Assembly: GCA_911728435.2 (NCBI GenBank)
Contig: OU452203.1
Span: forward strand, 19,241,651-19,305,650
Origin: Apoderus coryli
Lineage: Eukaryota > Arthropoda > Insecta > Coleoptera > Attelabidae
Length of the DNA stretch: 64,000 bases
Direction: 5' to 3'
A program made the position numbers and the translations under genes. Positions 35,201 through 47,408 of the stretch are shown here, piece by piece. The number at the start of each line of letters is the position of its first letter. Position 1 is the first letter of the stretch. The notes below the pieces were generated by a model. The model had not been told where the DNA came from. It did no database searches and saw only the letters and a program-made list of their open reading frames with translations.

Positions 35201-35796
35201 CAAGGTAGTGTGGGTTTTGTGTAAATCTGTAATTGTTATTAATGACTCTAAACCATTTTTTTTATTATTGTCTTAATCGGTAAGATAAGTTATTGTTGTT
35301 TTCTTATAATATGATTCTAACAGATAAAAAGTGAAAGTGGCATTTAAAACAAATAAATATACAATAAAATCTACCAGTGTAAAGTATTTTGTGTGGGATA
35401 ATATCTAGTTGGAATAATTGTGTTACCAAAAAAAAAAAAGACTAACAAATTTTTTACCAGGGACTGTTACTCTTTGAAATAAACAAGGAACTTTGCTCCG
35501 TTTAGGTCAAAGAGCTTTTTTATGTTATACTTACTACAATTTAAACATTTTGTATATTCCCATTTGAAACTTCATGTGTTCGGTGTTCAATCGCGTCTGT
35601 GGCGACGGTGAATTCAAAGATTAATGTACACAAATTAATCTTTGATTATCAATGTATCTTCAATTCCTCAAGTTGCGCAGTTTTTGCTTTTGTATTTGTA
35701 TATTGTGGCACATTCAGTGTTATTATTATTGATTCCTTAATTGTAATGTGAATCTCCCTTAAATGGATTTTATCTGTTGGAAATAATCACTTATTA
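32263..35796. other. Long AT-rich intron stretch, no gene
   Basis: No coding sequence was found. About 34085-34120 and 34220-34255 form an imperfect inverted repeat around GTAGGGTAAGCT/AGCTTGCCCTAC. Repeated ATTCGAATA-type words occur at 33330-33450. Short TA and ATT runs are present (34575-34592 and about 35090-35125). Confidence 0.4.
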
Positions 35797-37384
35797 TACC
35801 GGGTATTCCATTAAGGGTGGACAGGTAGCATATCTCAGGAAATCATAGTCGTAGGACAATGGGAAAAAAATTCTTTTAGGGAAATCCACCATGGGAAATT
35901 GCTGGAAATAGTTTTTTAGATCCTAACTATACCGCTAGGTTTGTTCACCAAAATTCGTTGAAAAATCATGTATCTTTAATTTTCTGTGATCAAGAATGCC
36001 ATGGGAAATAAAGAAATAGGTTTAAACTGATAGTTTAACAAGTAAAAATAATGAAAGATCCATTAAAATTACCAAAATGCAGAGCTTTCATAAAATTTGT
36101 TAAAAGAAGTAGATCTAGATACCTGTGAAACAAAATTGGGAAGTTTCCATGCATGGAGACAAATAAATAAACGCGAATATGCTGCTAAATACCCTGTCTA
36201 CGATTCCACACCACACGTTTACACACCATCTACTTTGATGGTCAACTTCCGGCATCCAATGAGGATTTGTTTGTGACCAATAATGCGTATTGTGTAAATC
36301 AACACTACCACAACTAGAAAAAATGGCTCAGTCCATAAAATCTGTGAGTGAAATTGCGGGTTTTCCGTGCACATATCTCTCAGCCAATAACAAAAGTCTA
36401 TAGGCGCTTCTTGTCAATATCGCCATCATACGCAAGAACGCTTATAATATTATCTTCACTGCTAACTGGACGTCTTCTGAGCGGGACTGGATCAACTCTT
36501 ACACTTCCCGTTTCTCGTAAACGGACTGCTAACCGACGAAACACTTTTCTGCTATGATGTCTTCGGTCAGGGTATTTAGCAGCATATTCGCGTTTATTTA
36601 TTTGTCTCCATGCATGGAAACTTCCCAATTTTGTTTGATGGATATCTAGATCTACCTCTTTTAACAAATTTTATGAATGCTCTGCATTTTGGTAATTTGC
36701 TGGATCTTTCATTATTTTTATTTGTTAAACTATCAGTTTAATAAAGTTTAAACCTATTTCTTTATTTCCCATGGCATTCTTGATCACGGAAAATTAAAGA
36801 TACATGATTTTTCAACGAATTTTGGTGAACAACATTCTTTTGGCCATAACTCTCAAACGAATAAAGATTTTCCTGTGCGGTTTTCGACTTTTTTGTTGCA
36901 AATTCAATTTACTTTTCATTTTTGATAAAATATATGTATCATTCTATTTAAGTTTTTAAAGAAAAATCAAAAAAACCTTAGGCGATGCAAATATCGCTTG
37001 AGTTCTTAAACAAAAATTAGATTGATAAATTCGGTTAAGCCAAACCAAAGTTATACACATTATCATAGGTAAAATTTCGTCCTTCCCTGCTGCCTTTATT
37101 TCAAGCCGCACAATAAAAAGTGCTACACCAAAAAGATGCCGAATCTTAGTAGGATTACTGTGGTAGTATTGTTTTTCTAACTTATATTGCGAAATTTTCA
37201 ATAAAAATGCATCTTTCGCATAACTGTATCTATTACACCCCCTAGCGGTATAGTTAAGAACTAAAAAACTATTTCCAGCGATTTCCCATTGTCGATTTCT
37301 CTAAAAGAATTTTTTTCCCATTATCCTACGACTATTATTTCCTGAGATATGCTACCCTGTCCACCCTTAATGGAATACCCGGTA
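35797..37384. mobile_element. Mariner relative with very long inverted repeats
   Basis: The ends are ACCGGGTATTCCATTAAGGG (left) and its complement (right), each next to AT/TA. The right arm runs inward to about 36574. The left arm is the same sequence with about 400 bp missing after 35938. Both arms contain the N-terminal coding region. On the minus strand (36398-36667) this reads FHAWRQINKREYAAKYPDRR then FRRLAVRLRETGSVRVDPVP, the helix-turn-helix (DUF4817-type) start of mariner-like transposases. The catalytic domain is absent, so this is a dead, deleted element. Confidence 0.75.
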
Positions 37385-38095
37385 TGTTCCTCAGCAACGA
37401 TTTTCATCCCTTATGTCGGTAAATTTTGGCACCTGATATTCATCAACTAAGTACTAAAGTTCCTCCATGTATCAGTCACCAAATATTTGCTACTTTTATC
37501 AATAATTCCTCACTTTGAAAACTGTTCAGTTCCTCAATTTCAATATTCTACATGACAGATCGAAGGTGAATGCGGCGTACTATGCTGAAGACCGATTCGA
37601 ACTGTCCTACGGTATGACGACGGGACGGGTGGAAGCTAGATCAGCTGCAGCTTATGTTAAACTCACCGAATTACTTTGAAAAACATGTGATCATGGGCAA
37701 CTAATTCAAGTCAACAGTACGTGCGCAACTTATGTTTGGAGCAACCACATTCATAGCTTCTCATCTTTTTTTTAAATTTCTTGTAGGTAAAACTAACTCA
37801 ACGTAAAAAGCAAGAAATTTGCTAAACGATTCTATTTAAAACCTCTAAAAATTGGATTTTTATTGCCGTTTGTATAAAGAAATAATTAAATAACCAACAA
37901 AATGAGGAATCACTTTGTACTCATGTTCAATTCAATTATATTTCAACTTTAAATTGAAGGCAAGCTCTAACGGCTCCTGTCAAAACAGTCATGGGGTTAT
38001 TCAGGTTAACATGTTTTGACTAAAAACTCGATTCAATATATAAACAAGTTATTTCGTTTAAAATGTTGTTTGATTAATAAAAATGTTAAAACAAT
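37385..38095. other. Intron DNA before the 38.1-kb exon
   Basis: No repeat or ORF was recognised. If 38096 is a first exon, its promoter and 5' UTR should lie at the right end of this stretch. Confidence 0.35.
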
Positions 38096-38223
38096 ATGGT
38101 GTCTCAAAGTGCTTTGAGTGTTGATACAAATAATTTTCATCCAAATAAATTTGGAAATATTATTTCGGATAATTCGGAGCCACCACCTGTACCAGCTCGA
38201 GGCCGATTCGTTGTCACACAAAG
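38096..38223 (+). CDS. Candidate alternative first exon
   Basis: The start is ATG 38096. The frame runs 42 codons to CAA AG|GTAAGA at 38223/38224 and ends in splice phase 2. It reads MVSQSALSVDTNNFHPNKFG and then a proline-rich SEPPPVPARGRFVVTQ. No splice acceptor is needed upstream, and the sequence before the ATG is AT-rich, like a 5' UTR. The phase agrees with the exons at 14.7 and 56.7 kb, which suggests alternative promoters of one gene. The protein family is not recognised. Confidence 0.5.
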
Positions 38224-38270
38224 GTAAGATTATTTTAAGCTTAAGTCAAAGCTTTAATGCTTTTTTTAGG

Positions 38271-38312
38271 AACTATACATGTTTCGGAATCACCGTATTA
38301 CATCAGTGGTGG
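38271..38312 (-). ncRNA. Degenerate hammerhead-like motif
   Basis: On the minus strand: CCACCA, CTGATG (38301-38306), an imperfect stem II region ending in GATTCC, GAAAC (38281-38285) and ACATGT with A after it. The core words and palindromic stem III agree with the 4.5-kb copies. The A after CTGATG is replaced and stems I and II pair poorly, so it is probably inactive. It starts only about 50 bases after the splice donor of the preceding exon. Confidence 0.45.
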
Positions 38313-38439
38313 TCTATTTGAGAATTCACGAGAAATTGGAAAAAATTAAGACGAAAATTGTTTGTTTTTAAATTATTTATTAAGTAATTTTCAATGCAAT
38401 TTTTTTACTACCCTGTACACACATAGGAATGGAACCTTC

Positions 38440-38740
38440 GCCGATCTTCCAGGCGAGTAAAATCGACGCTGTACTCGTTCTATAGTGCTAATATATTTGA
38501 GGATATGGGAGACGAAATCAATGACGCATTCATGACTGCTAGGTAGAAGCGAATTGGGATAAAGTTAAATGGAGTGCATTCTGCGTGCACTATTCTATCA
38601 GGTTATACAGGCCCGTCTGAATAAGGTCGCAATCCTCCACAGCCATAGAGGTTCAGATCATCCGCGAACATTTATGGTGTCAGAAATGCCACCAATAAAC
38701 AGAAGGAACAGCAAGCCCAAATTTGAGCTGCTCCAAATGA
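38440..38740 (-). pseudogene. LINE reverse-transcriptase fragment
   Basis: The minus strand, across two frames, gives SSNLGLLFLLFIGGISDTIN (the 'QGSNLGPLLFLLFINDI' motif) and a corrupted ADDL block (ADDLNLYG), followed by a tail with a DLIQTGLYNL-like stretch. It is jockey/CR1-like, short and broken. Confidence 0.6.
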
Positions 38741-39941
38741 GCGGAAAACGGAAAATAATACTAAGTTTAGAAGTCTTAATAATTTAAAAGTAATTATGAT
38801 ATATAAAAAGAAAACTAATATTACAAATAAAACACTACTATATGTCACAACACTGTTCGTTATCGACCGCTGACTGTTTTCTGTGTCTGTCTCTTCTCCT
38901 TCCGTGTTCCACATCGCACTGGAATGTTCTGGACCTTTCTAGTCGATTCTATTCAATTCTAAGACGGTACAGCCAGCTCGAGTATGACTAAACGCCCAGC
39001 GGTGTTGCCAACAGGTGTACATTTTCTTGTTCGTTACAATATTTAAACTTCCGATGGTTTGGGCGCAGGGGTTTTTTTCTTCAAAATTAAAACTGATTTC
39101 TCATAAAGACAGTTTGGCTCCTTAAAATTAATAATTTTATTTAATAAAACGAGAGCTCATTCATCCTTAGTCAGCGTATTTTCCTGAGCTTATCACCGCC
39201 TGGAATGAGCCTGTTGCGTTGTCTATAGTGGGACCAAGGTCCATATATCAATACAGTATCCGCAAAATTTAAGTGGGATAGAACCAGATAGTCGCAAAGT
39301 ACCCTTGCTGCTAAATGAATTTTAATTTGCTGAAGGCACTCTTAATACACTTACTAATGTTCCGAAAACCTCAAGTCAATGTCCAATTGCTGAGGTTTCT
39401 GGCTGATTGTACTGCATATTTTTGGAGTGGCTTAACAAGTCGATGTTGATATGAGACACCGCTTGTTTTTATGTGTGTGAGTTATTGAGTCTTCATTAAG
39501 GAGAGTTCATTTGTCACTCGTTGTGCTGTTGTATTATTTTTAATATTAAAAGATTATACCTACATAATTCCTGATAATAAGGCGATTGCAGACCTTCTTG
39601 AGTAACGTTGGTATACAAGATTATGGTCAAAGATTTATTATTAGCAGACCCATTATTATAATCATTATATTGTTGTTTAACAGTGAGTAAACCCATCGAA
39701 ATGGGCAGCAGTGTAAATTATATACATATCTCTACAGGATGGCTCTCTGACAAGAAGTTTTTAATTTTAAGAATTCACCTTTCAACTAAATAATAGATAC
39801 GAATTTGTCTATGCTCAAAGAGGTTGAGTAAAGTAACAAAATTATTACACAAATCCCAATCACAACCTAATATCATTCGTAATAAAATGTGATTACATAA
39901 GAAACGAACTACTTTATTCAAAAATTAGAAAAAAAAAATAT
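38741..39941. other. Intron DNA, nothing recognised
   Basis: No coding motif or repeat boundary could be supported. Confidence 0.35.
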
Positions 39942-39993
39942 TGCCAGAGCTGGGATTCGAACCCAGAACCTTCGGTATGCGAAGCGCACGCCA
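39942..39993 (-). repeat. tRNA-like 3' half (possible SINE remnant)
   Basis: On the minus strand: CTTCGCA anticodon-loop-like word, then T arm CTGGGTTCGAATCCCAG and an acceptor-like CTCTGGCA followed by a T-run. The B box is intact, but the 5' half of a tRNA is absent. This could be a decayed tRNA-derived SINE. Confidence 0.4.
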
Positions 39994-40069
39994 AAAACCC
40001 TTTATCAATTTACTTTATTATATTCTATAAGAGTGCCAACTACCTAACTGGTGAAATTTGAACGCAAGG

Positions 40070-40760
40070 TTCTCGAGGATTATGGCAAATATCAAAAGTA
40101 ACCTATCGCTGTGAAGCTTTGAAATTAGCTTTTTGATGACAAAAATACAGTTGAAACCCAACAATGGCTTGATAAACATGATCGAACTCTGCTCCATCGA
40201 GACAAATAGTAGAGAAGTGGATTGCTGAATTTAAACGTGGTCTTACTAGCCCAAATGTGGAGCTACCAAGCAAAACCAAATAAATCCATTTTATAAACTT
40301 TCGAGATAACAAAAAACTTGTATTATAGCGGACGTGAAAGATGTGATGTTGTAGATCTCTTCAACACTATTCTTTTTCAATTTCATAATTACCAAAAAAA
40401 AAATTTGGCACTTACAAAAAAGGATTTATCTGGTTTTGCTTGAATTGCCTGATTTTAAGGTCGATTTTAAAGGGGATTTAACACCGTTAGTTTGAATCTG
40501 AGTTTACCGTAGGATTTATTTGACCAAAAGACATAGGAATCGATCATTAACTCATTTTTGTCCAAAAGTGTATTTATCTGGTTTTGCTTGATTGCTCCTC
40601 AAATGATGCAAAGCGCAGTTGACGCCCAAATGAGGCTGTTCTTCCAGAAAACGTCAAAAAATTTCACAAATTGGTTGGTGCAAAGAGGGTGCCGCGTGAG
40701 CTCACAGTCGACGAAAAACAACAACGAATTGATGCTTTAGAAGGAAGCAATCTATCGATA
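40070..40760 (+). pseudogene. Decayed mariner transposase
   Basis: The frame pieces include RQIVEKWIAEFKRGLTSPNV (the N-terminal '..W.AEFKRGRTS' motif) at about 40205-40270 and KRVPRELTVDEKQQRID (the 'RWVPRELT..QK..RID' linker) at about 40690-40735. They are separated by broken sequence, and the catalytic domain is absent. The right end ACATCCTGTATA near 40795 may be the old terminus. Confidence 0.65.
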
Positions 40761-41217
40761 ACTATTCATTCATTCAGTGGAAATTTATTGTGATACATCC
40801 TGTATATAAATGTCTGTATATACAAGACTCATCGAATAAGGAAGAGCATAACTGACATTCCTCGATAGCATCTGTGTATATAACATAATAATATTCAGTG
40901 AATTTAAGCGGGAAATTATGTATGCAGACATAAACGTAGATCTGGGTCGATATACCTTCAAGTAATTATGTATAATAGTAATATTGGGATTTTAGAAAGA
41001 AAAATATATACAAGGTGATTCAAAAAGGTCTGCCAAAATTTCTAGGACGTATAGTACATTAAAAAATAACTATAGTTTACTCTATAAAACTACTTTCGAA
41101 AATGCACCCCTAAAGAGCTATAGCCCCTAGAACAGTGGTCGCCAACCCGTCGATCGCGAGCCCCTGGTAGCTCGCGAAGAGATTTCTGGTACGTAGCTCG
41201 TAGCTCCCAACATTATC
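40761..41217. other. Intron DNA with mariner and hAT-like ends
   Basis: ACAAGGTGATTCAAAAAGG at about 41010 resembles a mariner-type end. CAGTGGTCGCCAACCCGTCG at about 41132-41151 resembles a hAT-type terminus directly before the satellite array. Confidence 0.4.
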
Positions 41218-42310
41218 TATCTACATGCCAAACGACATGCGGAGGATGCCTCATTAAGGATAGTTTCTTAGGTCTTGATTAGGTCCTGTATGATGGCGTC
41301 CTATACCAAACCAAGGCCCCAAAACATTGAAATCTGGTTCCTTAATAATGGGGTCGTGATATTTACGCAGGACAATGATATTATGAAGGGCTATTTGCAT
41401 GCCAAACGACATTCTTTGGAACGGTCATTAAGGATAGTTTCTTAGGTCTTGATTACGTCCTGTATGATAGCGTCCTATACCAAACCAAGGCCCCAAAAAA
41501 ATTTAAATCTGTTTTTCTAATAATGGGGTCGTGAAATTTACGCAGGACAATGATATTATGAAGGGCTATTTGCATACCAAACCACATTCTTCGGAACGGT
41601 CATTAAGGATAGTCTCTTAGGTCTTGATTAGGTCCTGTATGATAGCGTCCTATACCAAACAAAGGCCCCAAAAAAAATGAAATCTGTTTTCCTAATAATG
41701 GGGTCGTGAAATTTACGCAGGACAATAATATTATGAAGGGCTATTGGCATGCCAAACGACATCCTTCGGAACGGTCATTAAGGATAGTTTCTTAGGTCTT
41801 GATTAGGTCCTGTATGATAGCGTCCTATACCAAACAAAGCCGCCAAAAAATTGAAATCTGTTTTCCTAATAATGGGGTCGTGAAATTTACGCCTGAAGGG
41901 CTGTGAATTAGGGTCGTGAAATTTACACAGGACGACGATATTATGAAGGGCTATTTGCATGCCAAACGACATGCGAAGACAGTGTCATTAAGGATAGTTT
42001 CTTAGGTCTTGATTAGGTCCTGTATGATACCGTCCTATACCAAACCAAGACACCAAAAAATTGAAATCTGTTTTCCTAATAATGGGATCGTGAAATTTAC
42101 GCAGGACAATGAAATTATGAAGGGCCATTTGCATGCCAAACGACATTCTTCGGAACGGTCATTAAGGATAGTCTCTTAGGTCTTGATTAGGTCCTGTATG
42201 ATAGCGTCCTATCCAAAAAATTGATATCTGGTTCTCTAATAATGGGGTCGTGAAATTTACGCAGAACAATGATATTATGAAGGGAGATTTTCATGCCAGA
42301 CGACATACGC
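41218..42310. repeat. Tandem satellite array, about 174-bp unit
   Basis: CATGCCAAACGACAT (or close variants) recurs at 41224, 41398, 41573, 41748, 41958, 42132 and 42292, giving periods of 174, 175, 175, 210, 174 and 160 bp. The 210-bp unit contains a short internal re-duplication and the 160-bp unit a deletion. Units share ATTAAGGATAGTTTCTTAGG and AATGGGGTCGTGAAATTTAC. A related dimer is at 56974-57297. Confidence 0.92.
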
Positions 42311-43774
42311 CTAAACGAAGAAGAAGTATGACTAGGTCATCTGAAAAGCCTAGAACCTTAATCCCTTCACTGTCCACAACTTTTAGCAAGTCGATTGTCA
42401 TAAAAAGCCATTGAAATTGAATTGAACTTGGATTACCATTAGATTACCATTAAGATGATCGATATTAACTCCTGATCGATATTCGACTCTTTTCCCCGAC
42501 GATTTGCTTTTATAGAAATTCCTAAATGACTTCACTGCGCATGGTTTTAATCAATAATCATTAGAATGAGAACGTTTTGCCAACAATAAATTTGAAAACG
42601 CCTATATGCGGGTATTTACGTAGTCTTTACACATTTATCCATAATAAAAACAGTTTTGAAGTCTTAAAGTGTGTAGTAAAATACCAAGCACCTAAAAGAA
42701 TTGGAATAAAAGAAACTTAAAATGTATGGAAAAGAAAAAAAGGCATTAGGCTATACTTTATAGGCATTGCCAATGCCAGTCCCGCATTATGCATGTAATA
42801 ATAATACACTCATATATTCGGATTGAAGAATAATGTTCAATGTCATTATAACATTACATTCTGGCGGCAGAAGGCGTAGGTTTTTGTTGTAAATGCAACA
42901 AATAAAACTGGCAGTTTCTTTATAGCATTACATATCGTAAATGTAAAGGTACTGGGAAGTTACTAAAGCTTTGTTCACAGCTTGGAATGTGATAGAGAAC
43001 ATTTTACCTTTTCAAGATTTACACCTCTAATTTGGTAATTACAATCATTAGTTTCCCACGAACGATAGTCGATTAATTGAAGATCATAAGTAAGAAAGAA
43101 CCAACAAAACAAAGTTATTGAAGAAAATCAGTTTATTGTCAACATTTCTCAAAATTTAGAGATATAATTTTATCGATATCGCAGAACACGAGTACCATTT
43201 TTATAGAAAAATGTTTAAGCTATTTAAAAACTGTTTCGAAATCTCAGTAGTAAGAGGCATTAAATAAAAAACAAGAACTCCTTATATATACATTCCCTTC
43301 CCAGAGACCTGCAAGCCCCGAGTATACTGCAGGTATCATAATTTCCCAAGTGGTAAATTTGTAAAATGCAAAACGTAGTTCTCCTCTATATCCGTATTAT
43401 TTATATTTATGCAAAATTATATTCTGTATGTCTACAATTGTGTTTCTACTCCACACGGGCTGGTTCGGCACCACTCTGTTCATTTACGCTGCTGCTCTTG
43501 CTAAAAGCGAAGCACGAAACACTTTTAATTAAATTTCAGAACGAAATTGCGCTTGTTTGCTTTTCGTAAATGAGTTATATGGACCGTGGGGGTTAGCACA
43601 CGGCTTCATGTTAATATTTTGTTAAGTATAGTATAATAACAGATATCTGCAAAAAAAAACAGTTTCGTCTCTTTGCCTTTATGTTATAACATAAGAAATA
43701 ATATTAAATTCTCTCCGATGATTCTCTTTCAGACCGTTCTCACATTAGTGTTTATCTCTCGCGTTCTAATCCTG
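42311..43774. other. Intron DNA, nothing recognised
   Basis: AT-rich with no supportable ORF, repeat or RNA gene. Confidence 0.35.
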
Positions 43775-45790
43775 CTAGGCCAGCATCAGGACGTTTTCCA
43801 TGCAGAGGTGGTAAGGAAATGCGTAACATAGATTTGTTTGTGAATGGATAAAAAAAAACTCTGGACAGTCAAGAAGTCCATTAATAATTTTAAAGAGCAA
43901 TACTAGAGCGGAATATTCTCTCCGAGTATTTAATGATACTAGATTAAAACGGTTTAGCAAAATATCATGAGGAAACCCAATGGATGGATAAACCCCGTCA
44001 ACCCGAAACCACAGCAACTTGGCAAAACGTACGGCATACATAGGATTCCATACTACAGATGCATATTCCAGTTTAGATCTGACATATGCGTTGAAAAGAA
44101 CAATGAGTGTTTGAGGTGTCACAAACTCTTTTGAATTGCGCACAATAAATCCCAGATATCTATAGGATGCTGAAACTATATTATGGTAATGATTAGTAAA
44201 GCTCAGTTTACCATCAAACCAAACACCTAAATCTTTAAACTCATCACAAGTTGTTAATGGACTATTATTTATACAATATGAAAATTTGAGAGGGTTTATT
44301 TTCCGTGTATAGGAAACACTAAAACATTTATCAATATTCAGATAAAGATTATTACGGGCACACCACTCATATACAACATTTAAATCGTCCTGAAGATGAG
44401 AACAATCTTCAGTACTATTAATGACAGAATATACTTTGAAGTCGTCAGCATATAATAACGAACTATTTGTCAAGCCACTAGAAATATCATCGATAAAACC
44501 CAGGAACAACAATGGTCCAAGGACAGAGCCCTGGGGAACACCAGATGACACTTTAAAATTTGCGGAACGAGATCCTCGACTTTCCACATACTGAAATCTA
44601 TCCTTCAGATACGACTTCAAAAGCAGCAGTAAATTATAAGATAATCCATAACGACACAGTTTACACAGTAGAATACCATGATCAAGTCTATCAAAGGCTT
44701 TAGAAAAATCAGTGTAGATTACATCTACCTGACCCCCGTTATCAAGTCGCTCAGTTAAAAACTGTGTTAAAACCAATAAATTAGTTGACGTAGAACGACC
44801 GGGAAAAAAGCCATGTTGTACCGATGAAATCTGATGCTTAATATGGCTCATAATACCATATCATGGAGCACAAATTCAAAAAATTTAGAAAAACACGACT
44901 GTATGGAAATTGGTCTATAATTTGAAATATTCTGTTTATCTCCCTTCTTATGAACCGGCGTCACTCTAGAAGATTTCCAATCAGAGGGGAAACTACACTA
45001 TCGCAAAGAAACATGGAATATTGTACACAATGGTTTAGCAAACACAGTGGCACAATCTCTAATTACAAAAGATGGTATACCATCAGGACCCGATGTAAAT
45101 TTAGCTTTTAACCTTCTCAAAGCTCCATAGACCTCTATCTCAGTAATCACGCGATCCGGTAAATGAGACACATTCACAACATCAAACAATCCCTGATCAA
45201 TATCAAATGCCTGAGATGCAACGTATGATGTGTTGAAAAATTCCGTAAATTTATTGACAAGTTCCTGCGGATCATCAATATTATTACCATTGTAAGTCAT
45301 ACTACCAGGCAATCGCCCAGATTTGCTTCTGGAATTGACAAAAGACCAAAACTTGTTAGGATCACTACTCAATCTACGCTCAGCATCACGCAAGTATATC
45401 CTGTAAGAGGAACTCACCTCAGTTTTTATATTGTGACGCAGAACTCTAAAATCATTGAAAAATTGAGGATCCCCGGATGTTTTATATTTTTTCCATAGTT
45501 TAGACTTCAATTTGATGCTGCGAACAATATCACCCGAAAACTTAGAAATTTTTGCATATGAAATCGGCACCGATGCATTAAAAACAGTGTTCGACTTTTC
45601 ATAAAACAAATCACAGGCGAGGTCAGGATCACTACAGTTGGCAAGACTAGAAAAGTCCAACTCAAGCATATGTCTATACATTGCAGGGAAATCAGCTTTC
45701 TTAAAATTAAAAAATGGTTTACAACTATTTGTTCTCATAGTGTTCCCTGCCTCATTGATAATATAGTCAACATCTAGAGGATTTCATGAT
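43775..45790 (-). pseudogene. Truncated LINE retrotransposon (jockey/CR1-like)
   Basis: Reading leftwards from about 45790: pre-RT region (RTNSCKPFFNFKKADFPAMY, NPNKFWSFVNSRSKSG), RT entry (KFTSGPDGIPSFVIRDCA), a frame break at about 44850-45000 carrying KKGDKQNISNYRPISIQ, then the main RT block with VDVIYTDFSKAFDRLDHGIL, SGVPQGSVLGPLLFLGFIDD and LLYADDFKVYS. The thumb and C-terminal domain follow, ending near 43775. The apurinic-type endonuclease and ORF1 are missing, so it is 5'-truncated, and it has at least one frameshift. This is the longest LINE in the window. Confidence 0.9.
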
Positions 45791-46748
45791 GTTAAACTTA
45801 CCGTTCGGCTAACTTTGCCGGTGTGTGTAGTTTCAATTCAAATTCATCATACCTATTGGAATTGACGGAAATCTCAATTAAAATAAATAATCTTTCCGGG
45901 TAATCTCTAAAATCAACAAACCTGGTATTGTATCATAGGAAGCGATCAAATAATAATACAATCAAAATTATTAACACGTCGCATTCCCCAGTTTAATGGT
46001 GTAATTTTCACTATAAACTTCAATCCCCTTGATTAAACCAACTAAGGTCCATAGTTATAGAGATATGTCAGCTGCCACTTTATTTGCATAATCATCATAA
46101 TACCACACTAGGTACAAAAGTGTTTGGGATTATGCACCGTTTTTTTTTTGACATGTTACAGTGTCCGGTACACCGATTAAAGTGACAATTTTTAGTATAC
46201 CCAGTGATTCAACTTTATTTCAACGTTTCGTAGTGAAATTTCTTGTTCATGTATAAAAATTAATTAAATGTATAATTTAACTTTGGGCTCACGTCCATTT
46301 GTGCGTCAAAAGCACAGAAATCTTATATTATATATATATATATACTCTAGAATGATAATCCCGTAGTACAAAAATGTAACCAAAAGTGTAGAGCTGTCCA
46401 TAATGCGCATGATCACCAATATCTTTTTTTTCAACAGGACCGGCTTTGATTAAATGTAATATTACTGTTATGTTATAGGTATATTTAAAATTAAATTTTA
46501 CCATTTAGTAACATTCAAATAAAAAAATGGAATAAAGGAATTTAAGAAATAAAAAATTACATTAAATACCTATCTAAATACTTTATTGTCTAACAGGTAC
46601 AACCCAATAATAATAAATCTAAGCAGAAACGAGAAATAAGTAAAAATTCTAATACTGGAAAATATCTTAAGGACATGAGCATTCTAATTATTTATTTTAT
46701 TATTATATAATATTTGTTTATTTATACAACCACCTTAGGCGTCTTACC
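45791..46748. other. Intron DNA with a weak hammerhead-like word
   Basis: Around 46215-46240 the minus strand has ACTACGAAACGTTGAAAT, like the 3' half of a Penelope-type hammerhead, but no CUGANGA partner is found. A short TA run lies at about 46328-46345. Nothing else. Confidence 0.3.
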
Positions 46749-47408
46749 TCTCTACAGCCTTCAAAGAAGGGGTGCAAGAAACAGTGACTTCACAAATATT
46801 TTCCGTTTCCATGTAAACCACTTCCATATCATCCGTACTACTCGCAATAGTATTTTGTGACAAAACATGGTTGGTAGAACTTGTATTCTCAGCAATTTCA
46901 TGGAGGATTCTATAATTAAGTATATTCCAGTTTAACAACAGAATTCAAACGAACTTTGTATACCTACACAACGTAGGAAATATATTCTTGACATACATAT
47001 CATGCATTTTTGACAGACTGCTTTTAAGTAAACAGTGTCTTGATATCAAACGATTAAGAATTTAACTTCCACTCTCATTTACATAATCTCTTCTTTTCAA
47101 CAAAAGTTTGGGAACTGCATCGGGTACGAGGGTGATCCTCTTGCCGTCTTCTCTACAAATGATATCTTCTGCAGCGAAATGCTTACTGCATATGACATTC
47201 CCATCACATACATTTTCTGTACTAGGATCCCAATGCCCGCATCCAAACATCATGTCTTTTTTTTGTCAAGCTAAAAATGAGTATCATGTCAATGGTATCA
47301 TATTGACTCAAACTCAGACTGTTAGAAACCCGAAACAATAACTTACTGAAAATATTTAATACCAGGAATGAGACCTTCATTTTTATACCACAACACTATA
47401 CACCTCAT
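46749..47408 (-). pseudogene. THAP-domain pseudogene
   Basis: Minus strand. A start exon 47347-47408 reads MRCIVLWYKNEGLIPGIKYF and ends at a perfect GTAAGT donor. A second piece after TTTTTAG reads LTKKRHDVWMRALG. Then, in another frame, HWDPSTENVCDGNVICSKHF and an AVPKLLL box appear, with TAA at 47062-47064. A third piece at 46749-46938 (ENTSSTNHVLSQNTIASSTD) ends at a GTAAGA donor. The ICSKHF and AVP motifs are THAP hallmarks. The second cysteine of the N-terminal C..C pair reads as Trp, and a frameshift divides the W...WDP region, so the zinc-binding DNA-binding domain cannot form. It is either a decayed host gene or a P-element/THAP9-type relic. Confidence 0.55.

Noticed and set aside
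39942..39993. tRNA gene on the minus strand
   Set aside because: Only the anticodon-loop-like word and T arm are present; the D arm and 5' acceptor strand are missing.
46215..46240. ACTACGAAACGTTGAAAT on the minus strand, like a hammerhead 3' half
   Set aside because: No CUGANGA 5' partner was found upstream, so I list it only as a weak word in the gap description.
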